From assembly GCF_009759665.1 (NCBI RefSeq), contig NZ_WQNE01000034.1, positions 21,271 to 85,270 on the forward strand: DNA of 64,000 bases, in the 5' to 3' direction. Position numbers and translations under genes: made by a program. The DNA comes from Bradyrhizobium cajani (GTDB taxonomy: Bacteria; Pseudomonadota; Alphaproteobacteria; Rhizobiales; Xanthobacteraceae). The notes under the pieces are model-generated. The model was given only the letters and a program-made list of their open reading frames with translations, made no database searches and was not told where the DNA came from. Shown here one piece after another: positions 55,943 through 63,990 of the stretch. Every line of letters starts with the position of its first letter. The first letter of the stretch is position 1.

Positions 55943-56725
55943 TCAGTTCCTCAGCGCCGCCAGCAGCTCGTCAGGCCGCTCCGCCATGATCATGTGACCC
56001 GCGCCCGGCACCACGACGGTCTTCGCCTGCGGGATCGCCGCCGCCAGCGCCTTGCCGGCCTTTGCCGGAGTCATCATGTCCCGCTCGCCGAGGATCAGCG
56101 TGGTCGGCACCTTCACGCTCGCGGCAGCGGTCAGCGCGTTCGCGTAGGCATTGCAGGCGGACAAATCCCTGAACAGCACGCCGGGCTCGCAGTGCTTCAG
56201 CACCGCCTGCGCGCCGCCATGCATCCACAGGCCCGGCGCGAGGCTGCCGCCGAGCTCGGCCTTGAAGCCGAGGCCCCAGATCGAGACCATGTCGACGGCG
56301 TCCTGGTCGTTGGCTTCGGCGGCCTTCAGCAGATCCGGGCCGACCGTCATGGTCGCGGCGGTGCCGATCAGGCTCAGTGCGGAGACCTTGTCCGGATGCC
56401 GAGCCGCCGTCTCCAGCGAGATCAGCGATCCCATGGAGTGGCCGATCAGGTGCGCCTTTGCAGCTCCTGCCGCATCGAGCAGCGCGGCCGTCCAATCGGC
56501 CATCTCGGCGATGCCGGAGAGCGAAGGCCCGGCCGAGCGGCCGTGGCCGGGCATATCAGGCGCCAGCACGCCAAAACCGTGATGGGCGAACCAGCGCGTA
56601 TGCAGCGCCCAGGTCGAATGGTCGAAGCCGGCACCGTGGATGAAGACGACCGTGGGCAGGGATTTGTCGAAGTCGCGGCCGCCGGTCGCGACAAACACAT
56701 CGGTGCCGTTGACGGAAAGCTTCAT
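55943..56725 (-). CDS. Alpha/beta hydrolase
   Basis: This 260-aa alpha/beta-hydrolase fold protein has VVFIHGAGFDHSTW (oxyanion HG), nucleophile elbow LIGHSMGSLI, acid residue in LILGERDMMTP and catalytic His in VPGAGHMIMAERP. The complete triad argues for an active esterase, lactonase or hydrolase. Its ATG lies just before the metY-like stop on the same strand (4 bases apart), so it is the second gene of that operon. Confidence 0.9.
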   Translation of the reverse strand: MKLSVNGTDVFVATGGRDFDKSLPTVVFIHGAGFDHSTWALHTRWFAHHGFGVLAPDMPGHGRSAGPSLSGIAEMADWTAALLDAAGAAKAHLIGHSMGSLISLETAARHPDKVSALSLIGTAATMTVGPDLLKAAEANDQDAVDMVSIWGLGFKAELGGSLAPGLWMHGGAQAVLKHCEPGVLFRDLSACNAYANALTAAASVKVPTTLILGERDMMTPAKAGKALAAAIPQAKTVVVPGAGHMIMAERPDELLAALRN

Positions 56726-56729
56726 GGCT

Positions 56730-58025
56730 TCAGACCTTTTGCGAGATGCGCAGCGCTTGGGCGAGATCGTCGATGATGTCGGAGGCGGTCTCGATGCCGA
56801 CCGACAGCCGCACCAGCTCCTCGCCGACGCCGGCGGCCTTGAGCTGCTCGGCGTCCATCTGCTGATGCGTGGTCGAGGCCGGGTGGATCACCAGTGTCTT
56901 GGCGTCGCCGACATTGGCGAGGTGGCTGATCATGCGCAGCGATTCGATGAACTTGCGCCCCGCAGGCCGGCCGCCCTTGATGCCGAAGGAGACGATCGAG
57001 CCGGCGCCGCGCGGCAGCAGTGTCTTTGCGAGCTGATAGTCGGGATGGGTCTCGAGCGAGGGATGCAGCACCCAGTCGACCGCCTTGTTGGCCTTCAGTG
57101 CCTCCAGCACCAGATGCGTGTTCTGCATGTGGCGGTCCATGCGCACGCCCAGCGTCTCCACGCCCTGCAAAAGCTGGAACGCGTTGGTCGGCGACAGGCA
57201 GGCGCCGAAATCGCGCAGGCCTTCGGTGCGCGCGCGCATGATGAAGGCGGCGGTGCCGAACTGCTCGTCGAAGACGATGCCGTGATAGCCGCCATAGGGC
57301 TCGGTCAGCACGCCGAACTTGCCGGAGCCGCGCCAGTCGAAGCGGCCGCCGTCGACGATGGCGCCGCCGATCGCGATGCCGTGGCCGCCGATCCATTTTG
57401 TTGCCGAATGCATGACGATGTCGGCGCCCAGCTCGATCGGCCGGCTGAGATAGGGCGTGGCAAAGGTGTTGTCGATCAAGAGCGGAATCTTGGCTTCATG
57501 CGCGATCGCAGCGACCTTGGGAATGTCGAGCACCTCCAGCCCGGGATTGCCGATCGTCTCGCCGATCACCAGCTTGGTGTTCGGCCTGATGGCGCTGCGG
57601 AACGCGTCGAGATCGCGCGGCTTCACGAAGGTCGTGGTGATGCCGAAGCGCGGCAGCGTGTGCGCCAGCAAATTGATGGTGCCGCCATAGAGCGAGCTCG
57701 ACGCCACGATATGGTCGCCGGCGTTCAGCAGCGTTGCGATGGCCAGATGCATCGCAGCCTGGCCGCTCGCGGTGCAGATCGCGCCGACGCCGCTTTCCAG
57801 CGCCGCAAGCCGCTCCTCCAGCACGCCGGTGGTCGGATTGGAGATGCGCGTATAGATGTGGCCGGCACGCTCCAGGTTGAACAGCGCGGCGGCGTGATCG
57901 GAATCCTGGAACACATAGGACGTGGTCTGGTAGATCGGCACCGCGCGGGCGCCGGTCGCGGGATCCGGATGCTGGCCCGCATGCAGGCTCAGGGTCTCGA
58001 AGGCAGGCGGTTTTGGCGCAGGCAT
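56730..58025 (-). CDS. metY: O-acetylhomoserine aminocarboxypropyltransferase (sulfhydrylase)
   Basis: The 431-aa Cys/Met-metabolism PLP enzyme has SLHAGQHPDPATGARAVPIYQTTSYVF, YGGTINLLAHTLPRFGI, DNTFATPYL and the PLP lysine in MHSATKWIGGHG. Its length and the AVPIYQTTSYVF start fit MetY rather than MetB/MetC. It makes homocysteine from O-acetylhomoserine and sulfide. The ATG at 58025 is chosen; its GAGG ribosome site lies inside a hairpin stem. Confidence 0.92.
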   Translation of the reverse strand: MPAPKPPAFETLSLHAGQHPDPATGARAVPIYQTTSYVFQDSDHAAALFNLERAGHIYTRISNPTTGVLEERLAALESGVGAICTASGQAAMHLAIATLLNAGDHIVASSSLYGGTINLLAHTLPRFGITTTFVKPRDLDAFRSAIRPNTKLVIGETIGNPGLEVLDIPKVAAIAHEAKIPLLIDNTFATPYLSRPIELGADIVMHSATKWIGGHGIAIGGAIVDGGRFDWRGSGKFGVLTEPYGGYHGIVFDEQFGTAAFIMRARTEGLRDFGACLSPTNAFQLLQGVETLGVRMDRHMQNTHLVLEALKANKAVDWVLHPSLETHPDYQLAKTLLPRGAGSIVSFGIKGGRPAGRKFIESLRMISHLANVGDAKTLVIHPASTTHQQMDAEQLKAAGVGEELVRLSVGIETASDIIDDLAQALRISQKV

Positions 58026-58030
58026 GCGTG

Positions 58031-58054
58031 GCCTCGTTGATCGGTCGGCGAGGC
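58031..58054 (-). promoter_or_regulatory. RBS-sequestering hairpin before metY
   Basis: In the mRNA sense GCCTCG pairs with CGAGGC across a 12-base loop, and the GAGG of the second arm is the likely ribosome site 5-8 bases before the ATG. No SAM-II or other known riboswitch pattern was recognised upstream, so any regulation is speculative. Confidence 0.35.
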
Positions 58055-58118
58055 GGCCCTTGTGCCACAAAATCGTGTGTCGCGTCAGCCCATTGACAGG
58101 GCGGCAATGATGCTGCGC

Positions 58119-58264
58119 TCCCTCGCCCCGTTCTTACGGGGAGAGGGTTGGGATGAGGGGCTGTTTCCGCGGTCACGGTGAGAGTTGGATTCGCGGATGC
58201 TCCCCCTCACCCGGAATTCGAGCTGCGCGCGCATTCCGGCCTTTCCCCGCACGCGGGGAGAGGC
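58119..58264. repeat. Composite 'cctctcccc' palindromic element, copy 3 (inverted)
   Basis: Read on the minus strand it matches copy 1 in order: ctctccccgcgtgcggggaaag, gccggaat ... attccgggtgaggggg, ccgcgaatccaactctcacc and aaccctctccccgtaagaac. So it is the same element in the opposite orientation. It fills the gap between the IclR gene's 3' end and the metY leader. Confidence 0.65.
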
Positions 58265-58283
58265 GAAGCAACGCCGTCTGAGC

Positions 58284-59045
58284 CTAACCCCGAATGGCCT
58301 GCTCGATGATGCGCGCCTCCCGCAGCAGGATCTCCGCGACCTCCTGCTCGCGGCGCGGGCCGAGCCTCGTTCGAACGGCGGAGACCGTCATCGCCGCCGC
58401 GGGGCGGCCGTCCGGGGTCTTGATCCAGGTCGAGATCGACTTCGTGCCCTGCACGAGACCGATCTCCCTCATGCCGTATCCCAGCCGTCTCGCGGCGGCG
58501 ATCTCGCCCATCACCGTTGCAACGTCGGTCCGGTAGGCCTCATACCTCTTCTCGTTGGCTGCGACGATTTTTCGCGCGTCCTGCGCCGGCATCGCGGCGA
58601 GGATGGCGACGCCGGCGCTGGAGACGCCGAGCGGCCGGCGTGCGCCAACTTCGATCGACAGCACCTGGATCGGATAGACGCCGATCCTGCGATCGACGCA
58701 CAGCGTGTCGTTACCGGTCCGCACCGTCAGGAACAGTGTGTCGCCGATCTCGGCGGACGCGCGCCGCAGCGACGGATTTGCGGCGACCAGCAGCCGCGAC
58801 GGCCGTGCCCGCGCGAGCGCCAGCTCAGGTACCTGGTTGCCGATCGCGTAGCGGCCGGTTCGCTCATGCCGTTCGACGATGCCTTCCTCGATCAGCACGT
58901 GGACGATGCGATGCACGGTCGGGCGGGTGAGGCCGGTGGCCCGCACCACCTCGGCCAGTGGCACACCGTCTTCGCGGCCTGCGGCAAGAATGCGCAGCAC
59001 CGCCAGCGCGCGGCGGATCGCCTGCGCACCCTGTCGCGGTTCCAT
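58284..59045 (-). CDS. IclR family transcriptional regulator
   Basis: This 253-aa protein has an IclR winged helix (AIRRALAVLRILAAGREDGVPLAEVVRATGLTRPTVHRIVHVLIEEGIVER) and a C-terminal effector domain of about 180 residues. The longer frame would start inside the palindrome at 59078-59094, so MEPRQG at 59045 is preferred. It is divergent from a six-gene catabolic operon and presumably regulates it in response to an aromatic or ring-cleavage compound. Confidence 0.9.
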   Translation of the reverse strand: MEPRQGAQAIRRALAVLRILAAGREDGVPLAEVVRATGLTRPTVHRIVHVLIEEGIVERHERTGRYAIGNQVPELALARARPSRLLVAANPSLRRASAEIGDTLFLTVRTGNDTLCVDRRIGVYPIQVLSIEVGARRPLGVSSAGVAILAAMPAQDARKIVAANEKRYEAYRTDVATVMGEIAAARRLGYGMREIGLVQGTKSISTWIKTPDGRPAAAMTVSAVRTRLGPRREQEVAEILLREARIIEQAIRG

Positions 59046-59077
59046 GGCGCTGTGCGCGGATCTCGGGGAGATTGCCC

Positions 59078-59094
59078 TGTCCATAATATGGACA
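59078..59094. promoter_or_regulatory. Candidate IclR operator
   Basis: TGTCCATA-A-TATGGACA is a perfect 17-base palindrome in the IclR-Bug intergenic region, 33 bases from the regulator start and about 134 bases before the operon's first gene. It is the length and type bound by IclR proteins. Confidence 0.65.
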
Positions 59095-59227
59095 AGAACG
59101 CCACAATTCACTCGACAGGTAAAGCGCGCATCTGGAGATTGCGCCCCGCGGGATGCCATGTGCCAAAATCGACGCGCAAATGCGATGGCACTCGAGGTGA
59201 AATTGGAAGCGCCGTCGGGAGGTTAAC

Positions 59228-60193
59228 ATGAGATTAATCTGGATTGCCATAGCAGCCGTAGCTGCGATGCTGGCGGGTCCTGCGGCGGGCCAGCAATGGC
59301 CGGCGCGCAACGTCAAGCTGATCGTGCCCTATCCGGCCGGCGGCAATGTCGACAGCGCGGCGCGCATCATCGCCGACAAGCTCCAGGAAAAGCTCGGCCA
59401 GCCCTTCATCATCGAGAACAAGGCCGGCGCCGGCGGCATGATTGCGGGCGAGGCTTTCGCGAAGTCCGCGCCGGACGGCTACACGCTGTTCGTCGGCGCC
59501 AATGGTCCGGTGCTGTTCGCGACCGAGATCAACAAGCGCGACGCCTATAGCTGGAAGAAGGACTTCCTCCCCATTACGACGATCTCGATGACGCCGCTGG
59601 TGCTCGAGGTGCATCCGTCGGTCCAGGCCAACAATTTCAAGGAATTCATCGATCTCGCCAAGCGCGAGCCCGGCAAGCTGACCATGGCCTCGCCCGGCCC
59701 CGGCACCACCAACCATCTGCTCAGCGAGCTGATGCAGTCCAGCCTCGATTTGCAATGGGTCACCGCACACTACCGCGGCAACGCGCCGGCGATCAACGAT
59801 CTGCTCGGCGGCCAGGTGCAGTTCGCCTTCGACCAGCTCACGGTCAGTCTCCAGCACATCAAGGCCGGCCTGTTCCGGGCGCTGGCCGTCACCAGCCCGC
59901 ATCGCCTGAAGTCGCTGCCCGACGTGCCGACCTTTGCCGAACTCGGCTACAAGGACTTCGACGGCCAGACTTTCACCGGCCTGTTCGCGCCCGCGGGCAC
60001 GCCGGCGCCCATCATCGAAAAGCTGCACGAGACGCTGGTCGCGATCCTGAAGGACCCGGGCGTGGTCGACAAGTTCGAGAAGCTCGGCGGCGAAGCCACG
60101 CCGATGACGCCTGACGAGTTCAAGGCTTATCTCGCGCGCGAGGACGCCAAGTGGATTCCGGTCGTGCGCAAGGCCAACATCAAGGCTGACTGA
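59228..60193 (+). CDS. Bug family tripartite tricarboxylate transporter substrate-binding protein
   Basis: The 321-aa exported protein has a signal peptide (residues 1-21), VKLIVPYPAGGNVDSAARIIADKLQEKLGQPFIIENKAGAGGMIAGEAFAKSAPDGYTL (typical Bug start, two conserved loops) and FTGLFAPAGTPAPIIEKLHETL. Bug proteins bind carboxylates or aromatic acids for TTT transporters. No TctAB membrane genes are in the window. It heads the operon and may scavenge its substrate. Confidence 0.92.
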   Translation: MRLIWIAIAAVAAMLAGPAAGQQWPARNVKLIVPYPAGGNVDSAARIIADKLQEKLGQPFIIENKAGAGGMIAGEAFAKSAPDGYTLFVGANGPVLFATEINKRDAYSWKKDFLPITTISMTPLVLEVHPSVQANNFKEFIDLAKREPGKLTMASPGPGTTNHLLSELMQSSLDLQWVTAHYRGNAPAINDLLGGQVQFAFDQLTVSLQHIKAGLFRALAVTSPHRLKSLPDVPTFAELGYKDFDGQTFTGLFAPAGTPAPIIEKLHETLVAILKDPGVVDKFEKLGGEATPMTPDEFKAYLAREDAKWIPVVRKANIKAD

Positions 60194-60196
60194 TCG

Positions 60197-60814
60197 ATGC
60201 GGATCGATCCCACCGAGCTCGGCGCCGAGCGCATCTACCGCCTGATGACCGGCATCGTGGTGCCGCGTCCGATCGCCTGGGTGACGAGCCTGTCGCGTTC
60301 CGGCGTGCTCAACCTCGCGCCGTTCAGCGCCTTCACCTTCGTCTCGCAGAAGCCGCCGATGCTCGCCATCAGCGTTGGCCGCAAGGGCGCCGACTACAAG
60401 GACACCGCGCACAACATCCTCGACACCGAGGAGTACGTGATCCACATCGCCGATACCCCGCTGATGTCGGCGGTGCACGACTCATCGATCGAGCATCCGC
60501 CTGAAATCAGCGAGGTCGAACAGCTCGGCCTCGAGACCATCGCGAGCGAGTGCCTCAAGGTGCCGCGGCTGGCCGCGGCGCCGGTCGCGATGGAATGCCG
60601 CTTCCGGCAGTGCCTCGAATTCGGCGAGGCGCGCAGCCGGCTGATCGTCGGCGAGGTCGTGATGTTCCACATCCGCGACGGCCTCGTGAATGACGGCAAG
60701 GTCGAGACCAAGGCGCTCGACCCGATCGCCCGCATCGGCGGTCCTCGCTACGCCCGCCTCGGCGAGATCGTGACGCTGCGCACCGTGTTCCAGACCCCGA
60801 AATCGACCGACTGA
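60197..60814 (+). CDS. Flavin reductase family / FMN-binding split-barrel protein
   Basis: The 205-aa protein shows LMTGIVVPRPIAWVTSLSRSGVLNLAPFSAFTFVSQKPPMLAISVGRKG, the FMN-binding core of the flavin reductase-like family. Proteins like this supply reduced flavin to a two-component monooxygenase, or act alone. It starts 3 bases after the binding-protein gene. No partner oxygenase lies within the window. Confidence 0.88.
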   Translation: MRIDPTELGAERIYRLMTGIVVPRPIAWVTSLSRSGVLNLAPFSAFTFVSQKPPMLAISVGRKGADYKDTAHNILDTEEYVIHIADTPLMSAVHDSSIEHPPEISEVEQLGLETIASECLKVPRLAAAPVAMECRFRQCLEFGEARSRLIVGEVVMFHIRDGLVNDGKVETKALDPIARIGGPRYARLGEIVTLRTVFQTPKSTD

Positions 60815-60871
60815 ACGCAGCGGCGTCGCCTGCACCGTCGGATCACCTGACCCCCGTTGGAGAGAACGACC

Positions 60872-61732
60872 ATGCGACTGGTAAGCTATCTGGTGGACGG
60901 CGAGCCGCGCTATGGCGCGGCGGTTGACGGTGGTGTCGTCGACCTGACGAAGCGGATCGGCCGTGACTTCTCGGATGTGAAGGCGCTGATCGCGGCCAAC
61001 GCGCTCGCGGAGGCGCAGGAAGCCGTGGCCGGACAAAAGCCCGACCTCGCGCTGGAAGACCTCGTGCTGTTGCCGCCGGTGCTGGCGCCGGAAAAGCTCT
61101 GGTGCATCGGCGTCAACTACGCCGAGCGCAACGCCGAATACAAGGACAATTCGGACCTGCCAAAATATCCGAGCCTGTTCGTGCGCAGCATGTCGTCGAT
61201 GACCGGCTCCGGCCAGCCGCTGGAGAAGCCCAAGGTGTCGGACCAGCTCGACTATGAAGGCGAGCTCGTCATCGTGATCGGCCATGGCGGCCGTCACATC
61301 CCGCGGGAAAAGGCGTGGTCGCACATCTTCGGCATGACGCTGTGCAACGAGGGCACGATCCGCGACTGGCTGCGCCACGGCAAGTTCAACGTCACGCAAG
61401 GCAAGAATTTCGATCGCTCCGGCAGCATCGGCCCGTGGATCGTTACCACGGACGAGCTCGATCCGCGCGGTCCCCACGACATCATCACGCGCGTCAACGG
61501 CGAGGTGCGGCAGCAGGACACTACCGAACGGCTGATGTTTCCGTTCGACTTCCTGATTTCCTATCTCTCCACCTTCGCGACGCTCAAGCCCGGCGACATG
61601 ATCGTGACGGGCACGCCGACCGGCGCGGGCGCGCGCTTCGACCCGCCGCGCTGGCTCAGGGACGGCGACGTCGTCGAGGTCGAGTCGAGCCGCATCGGCG
61701 TGCTGCGCAACACCGTGGCCGCGGAGCAATAG
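60872..61732 (+). CDS. Fumarylacetoacetate hydrolase family protein
   Basis: The 286-aa FAH-superfamily enzyme shows LWCIGVNYAERNAEYKDN, the metal ligands in DYEGELVIVIGHGGRHIP and GMTLCNEGTIRDWLRHGKFNVTQGKNFDRSGSIGPWIV, and PGDMIVTGTPTGAGA. Members hydrolyse or decarboxylate 2,4-dioxo acids from ring cleavage. GGAGAG is 8 bases before the ATG at 60872. The next gene is a second FAH-superfamily enzyme. Confidence 0.9.
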   Translation: MRLVSYLVDGEPRYGAAVDGGVVDLTKRIGRDFSDVKALIAANALAEAQEAVAGQKPDLALEDLVLLPPVLAPEKLWCIGVNYAERNAEYKDNSDLPKYPSLFVRSMSSMTGSGQPLEKPKVSDQLDYEGELVIVIGHGGRHIPREKAWSHIFGMTLCNEGTIRDWLRHGKFNVTQGKNFDRSGSIGPWIVTTDELDPRGPHDIITRVNGEVRQQDTTERLMFPFDFLISYLSTFATLKPGDMIVTGTPTGAGARFDPPRWLRDGDVVEVESSRIGVLRNTVAAEQ

Positions 61733-61735
61733 ATC

Positions 61736-62539
61736 ATGCTGGACGCCGCCACGATCGAACGCCTCGCCGCGCGCCTCGACGAGGCCGAGCGCACGAAATC
61801 GCTGATCCCGATGTTCTCGAAAGAGTTCCCCGACTTCAGCATCGAGGACGCCTACGCCGTCCAGCGCGCCTGGACGAAGCTCCAGCTCGGCCGCGGCCGC
61901 GTCATCAAGGGCCACAAGATCGGACTGACCTCGAAGGCGATGCAGAACGCGGTCGGCATCTCCGAGCCCGATTACGGCGTGCTGTTCGCCGACATGTTCT
62001 ATGCAGACGCCACGCCGATCCCGTTCGATCGCTTTCACGCGCCACGGATCGAGGTCGAGCTCGCCTTCGTGCTGAAGGCGCCGCTGCGCGGACCGGATTG
62101 CACCATCTTCGACGTGCTCAACGCCACCGACTACGTGACGCCCGCGCTCGAGATCCTGGAGACGCGGATGCACCGCGTCGATCCCGAGACCGGCAAGACC
62201 CGCAAGGTGATGGACACGATCTCGGACAACGCCGCCAACGCCGCGCTGGTGCTCGGCGGCCGTCCCTTCCGTCCCCTGGATGCGGACCTGCGCTGGATCG
62301 GCGCGCTGCTGTTCCGCAACGGCGAGGTCGAGGAGACCGGCCTTGCCGCCGGCGTGCTCAATCACCCCGCGAACGGCATCGCCTGGCTCGCCAATCGCCT
62401 GGCGCCGCATGACGAACATCTTAAGGCCGGCGAGGTCGTGCTGGCAGGATCGTTCACGCGTCCGGTCGACATCCGCCGCGGCGATACCTTCCACGCCGAC
62501 TATGGCGCCTTCGGCTCGGTGTCGTGCCAGTTCGTCTGA
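61736..62539 (+). CDS. 2-oxo-hept-4-ene-1,7-dioate hydratase-like protein (HpaH/MhpD type)
   Basis: This 267-aa member of the 2-keto-4-pentenoate hydratase group shows KGHKIGLTSKAMQNAVGISEPDYGVLFADM, RIEVELAFVLKAPLRGP, VTPALEILETRM and TISDNAANAALVLGG. The full-length HpaH similarity suggests a C7 dicarboxylic or related ring-cleavage intermediate. Some close relatives are 4-oxalocrotonate decarboxylases, so the exact step is uncertain. It starts 3 bases after the FAH gene. Confidence 0.88.
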   Translation: MLDAATIERLAARLDEAERTKSLIPMFSKEFPDFSIEDAYAVQRAWTKLQLGRGRVIKGHKIGLTSKAMQNAVGISEPDYGVLFADMFYADATPIPFDRFHAPRIEVELAFVLKAPLRGPDCTIFDVLNATDYVTPALEILETRMHRVDPETGKTRKVMDTISDNAANAALVLGGRPFRPLDADLRWIGALLFRNGEVEETGLAAGVLNHPANGIAWLANRLAPHDEHLKAGEVVLAGSFTRPVDIRRGDTFHADYGAFGSVSCQFV

Positions 62540-62564
62540 ACCAACAACAAATAGGGAGCGCACC

Positions 62565-62957
62565 ATGACGGCTCACACGCGGCGCAAGAGCATTCATATC
62601 GGCGGCTTCAAGCACGCCAATCCAATTCCGAACGCCTGCCGCATCGGCAATCTCGTGATGTCCGGCGTCATCCTCGGCCGCGATGCGGCCGGCGCCATGC
62701 CCGACAGCCTCGACGCACAATGCGCCAACATGTTCGCGCACATGAAGGCGACGGTGGAGGCCGCGGGCGGCACCACGGACGACATCATCAAGATGACGGT
62801 CTGGCTGAAGGACCGCACGCAGCGCGGGCCGGTCAATGTCGAATGGCTCAAGATGTTTCCGGACGAGCATTCGCGCCCGGCGCGCCACGCGCTGCCGATG
62901 GACAGCATGGACGGCGGCGCTCTGGTGCAGTGCGACTTCACCGCCGTGATCGACTGA
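62565..62957 (+). CDS. RidA family (YjgF/YER057c/UK114) protein
   Basis: The 130-aa protein has the RidA fold: NACRIGNLVMSGVILGRD, DDIIKMTVWLKDRTQ, and a HSRPARHALPM segment with the conserved arginine that holds the substrate carboxylate. RidA proteins deaminate enamines or imines; 2-aminomuconate deaminases belong to this fold. Its presence among ring-cleavage hydrolases suggests a nitrogen-bearing substrate. Confidence 0.9.
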   Translation: MTAHTRRKSIHIGGFKHANPIPNACRIGNLVMSGVILGRDAAGAMPDSLDAQCANMFAHMKATVEAAGGTTDDIIKMTVWLKDRTQRGPVNVEWLKMFPDEHSRPARHALPMDSMDGGALVQCDFTAVID

Positions 62958-62970
62958 GGGAGTTTTGCGT

Positions 62971-63846
62971 ATGCCGACCTATCTGCCGTTCGATCCCAAT
63001 CCGCGCGGTCCCGTCAAGGCGCCGCCGCCGAAGACCGTCGACAGCCAGTTTCACGTGCTCGGTCCGATCGATAAATATCCGGAGCGCCCCGGTGCCGCCT
63101 ATCGGATGCCGACCGCGACCTGGGAAGCGGCGCTGCGCATGCACAAGGCGCTCGGCATCGAGCGCGGCATCATCGTGCAGACCACGACCTATGGCGCCGA
63201 TCATGCCGTCGTGCTCGACGGCCTCGCTGCCATGGGCCCGAACTATCGTGGCTGCGCCAACGCGCTGGTGTTCGCCGAGGCGAGCGACTCCTATCTCGCC
63301 AAGCTGCATGATGCCGGCGTGCGCGGCGCGCGCTTCAGCTTCCGCCAGGAGCTCGGCGCGGTGTTGTCGGATGCCGATTTCGCCCGTGCGATTGCGCGCA
63401 TCCGCGAGCTCGGCTGGTACGTCAAGATCCAGCCGGAGAAGGACGGCATCGTCTCCAGCGTCGCCAAGTATGAAAACCTCGACGTCCCCGTGCTGATCGA
63501 CCACATGGCGCGGCCTGATCCGGAGGCCGGCAAGAACGATCCGAACCTGCGCAAGATGCTGGAGCTGCTCAAGAAGGGCAATTTCTGGGTGATGCTGTCG
63601 CTCGGCGAGAAGACCTCGAAGACCGGCGCTCCCTACGACGACGTGATCCCGATCGCGCGCGCCTATATCGAGGCCGCACCCGACCGCTGTGTCTGGGCCA
63701 GCGACTGGCCGCACCCGGTCTCGGTGAAGCAGCCGCCGAACGATGCCGATCTGCTCGAGCTGATGTATCGCTATGCGCCGGATCAAGCGGAGCTGGAAAA
63801 GATCCTGGTGCACAATCCGGCAAAGCTGTTCGGGTTTCCGGATTAG
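62971..63846 (+). CDS. LigI-like amidohydrolase (2-pyrone-4,6-dicarboxylate lactonase family)
   Basis: The 291-aa amidohydrolase-2 TIM barrel shows VDSQFHVLGPIDKYPERPG, GIERGIIVQTTTYGADH, ARFSFRQELG, VLIDHMARPDP and VWASDWPHPVS, close in layout to LigI. The usual D-x-H-x-H at strand 1 reads DSQFH, losing the first His. LigI itself works without a divalent metal, so activity is still possible. The ATG at 62971 has a gaggGAG site. Last gene of the operon visible in the window. Confidence 0.88.
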   Translation: MPTYLPFDPNPRGPVKAPPPKTVDSQFHVLGPIDKYPERPGAAYRMPTATWEAALRMHKALGIERGIIVQTTTYGADHAVVLDGLAAMGPNYRGCANALVFAEASDSYLAKLHDAGVRGARFSFRQELGAVLSDADFARAIARIRELGWYVKIQPEKDGIVSSVAKYENLDVPVLIDHMARPDPEAGKNDPNLRKMLELLKKGNFWVMLSLGEKTSKTGAPYDDVIPIARAYIEAAPDRCVWASDWPHPVSVKQPPNDADLLELMYRYAPDQAELEKILVHNPAKLFGFPD

Positions 63847-63878
63847 AGCGCTCGCGGCTCGCCACCAGCGCGGTGTGC

Positions 63879-63990
63879 TCCCTCTCCCGCTTGCGGGAGA
63901 GGGTCGGGGTGAGGGCTCTCTCCTCTTGGGGGCTCTCGCTCGCGGCGACACCCTCTCCCCAGCCCTCCCCCGCAAGCGGGGGAGGGAGCG
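63879..63990. repeat. Composite 'cctctcccc' palindromic element, partial copy 4
   Basis: Hairpins ccctctcccgcttgcgggagaggg and ccctcccccgcaagcgggggaggg flank a shortened core. It follows the last gene and runs to near the window edge. Confidence 0.55.

Noticed and set aside
58026..58180. SAM-II or SAM/SAH riboswitch before metY
   Set aside because: Looked for because alphaproteobacterial met genes often have one. No matching pseudoknot pattern was seen, only a short hairpin.
60482..62566. 694-codon open frame on the minus strand
   Set aside because: It covers three well-supported plus-strand genes (flavin reductase, FAH, HpaH) in antisense and shows no motifs.
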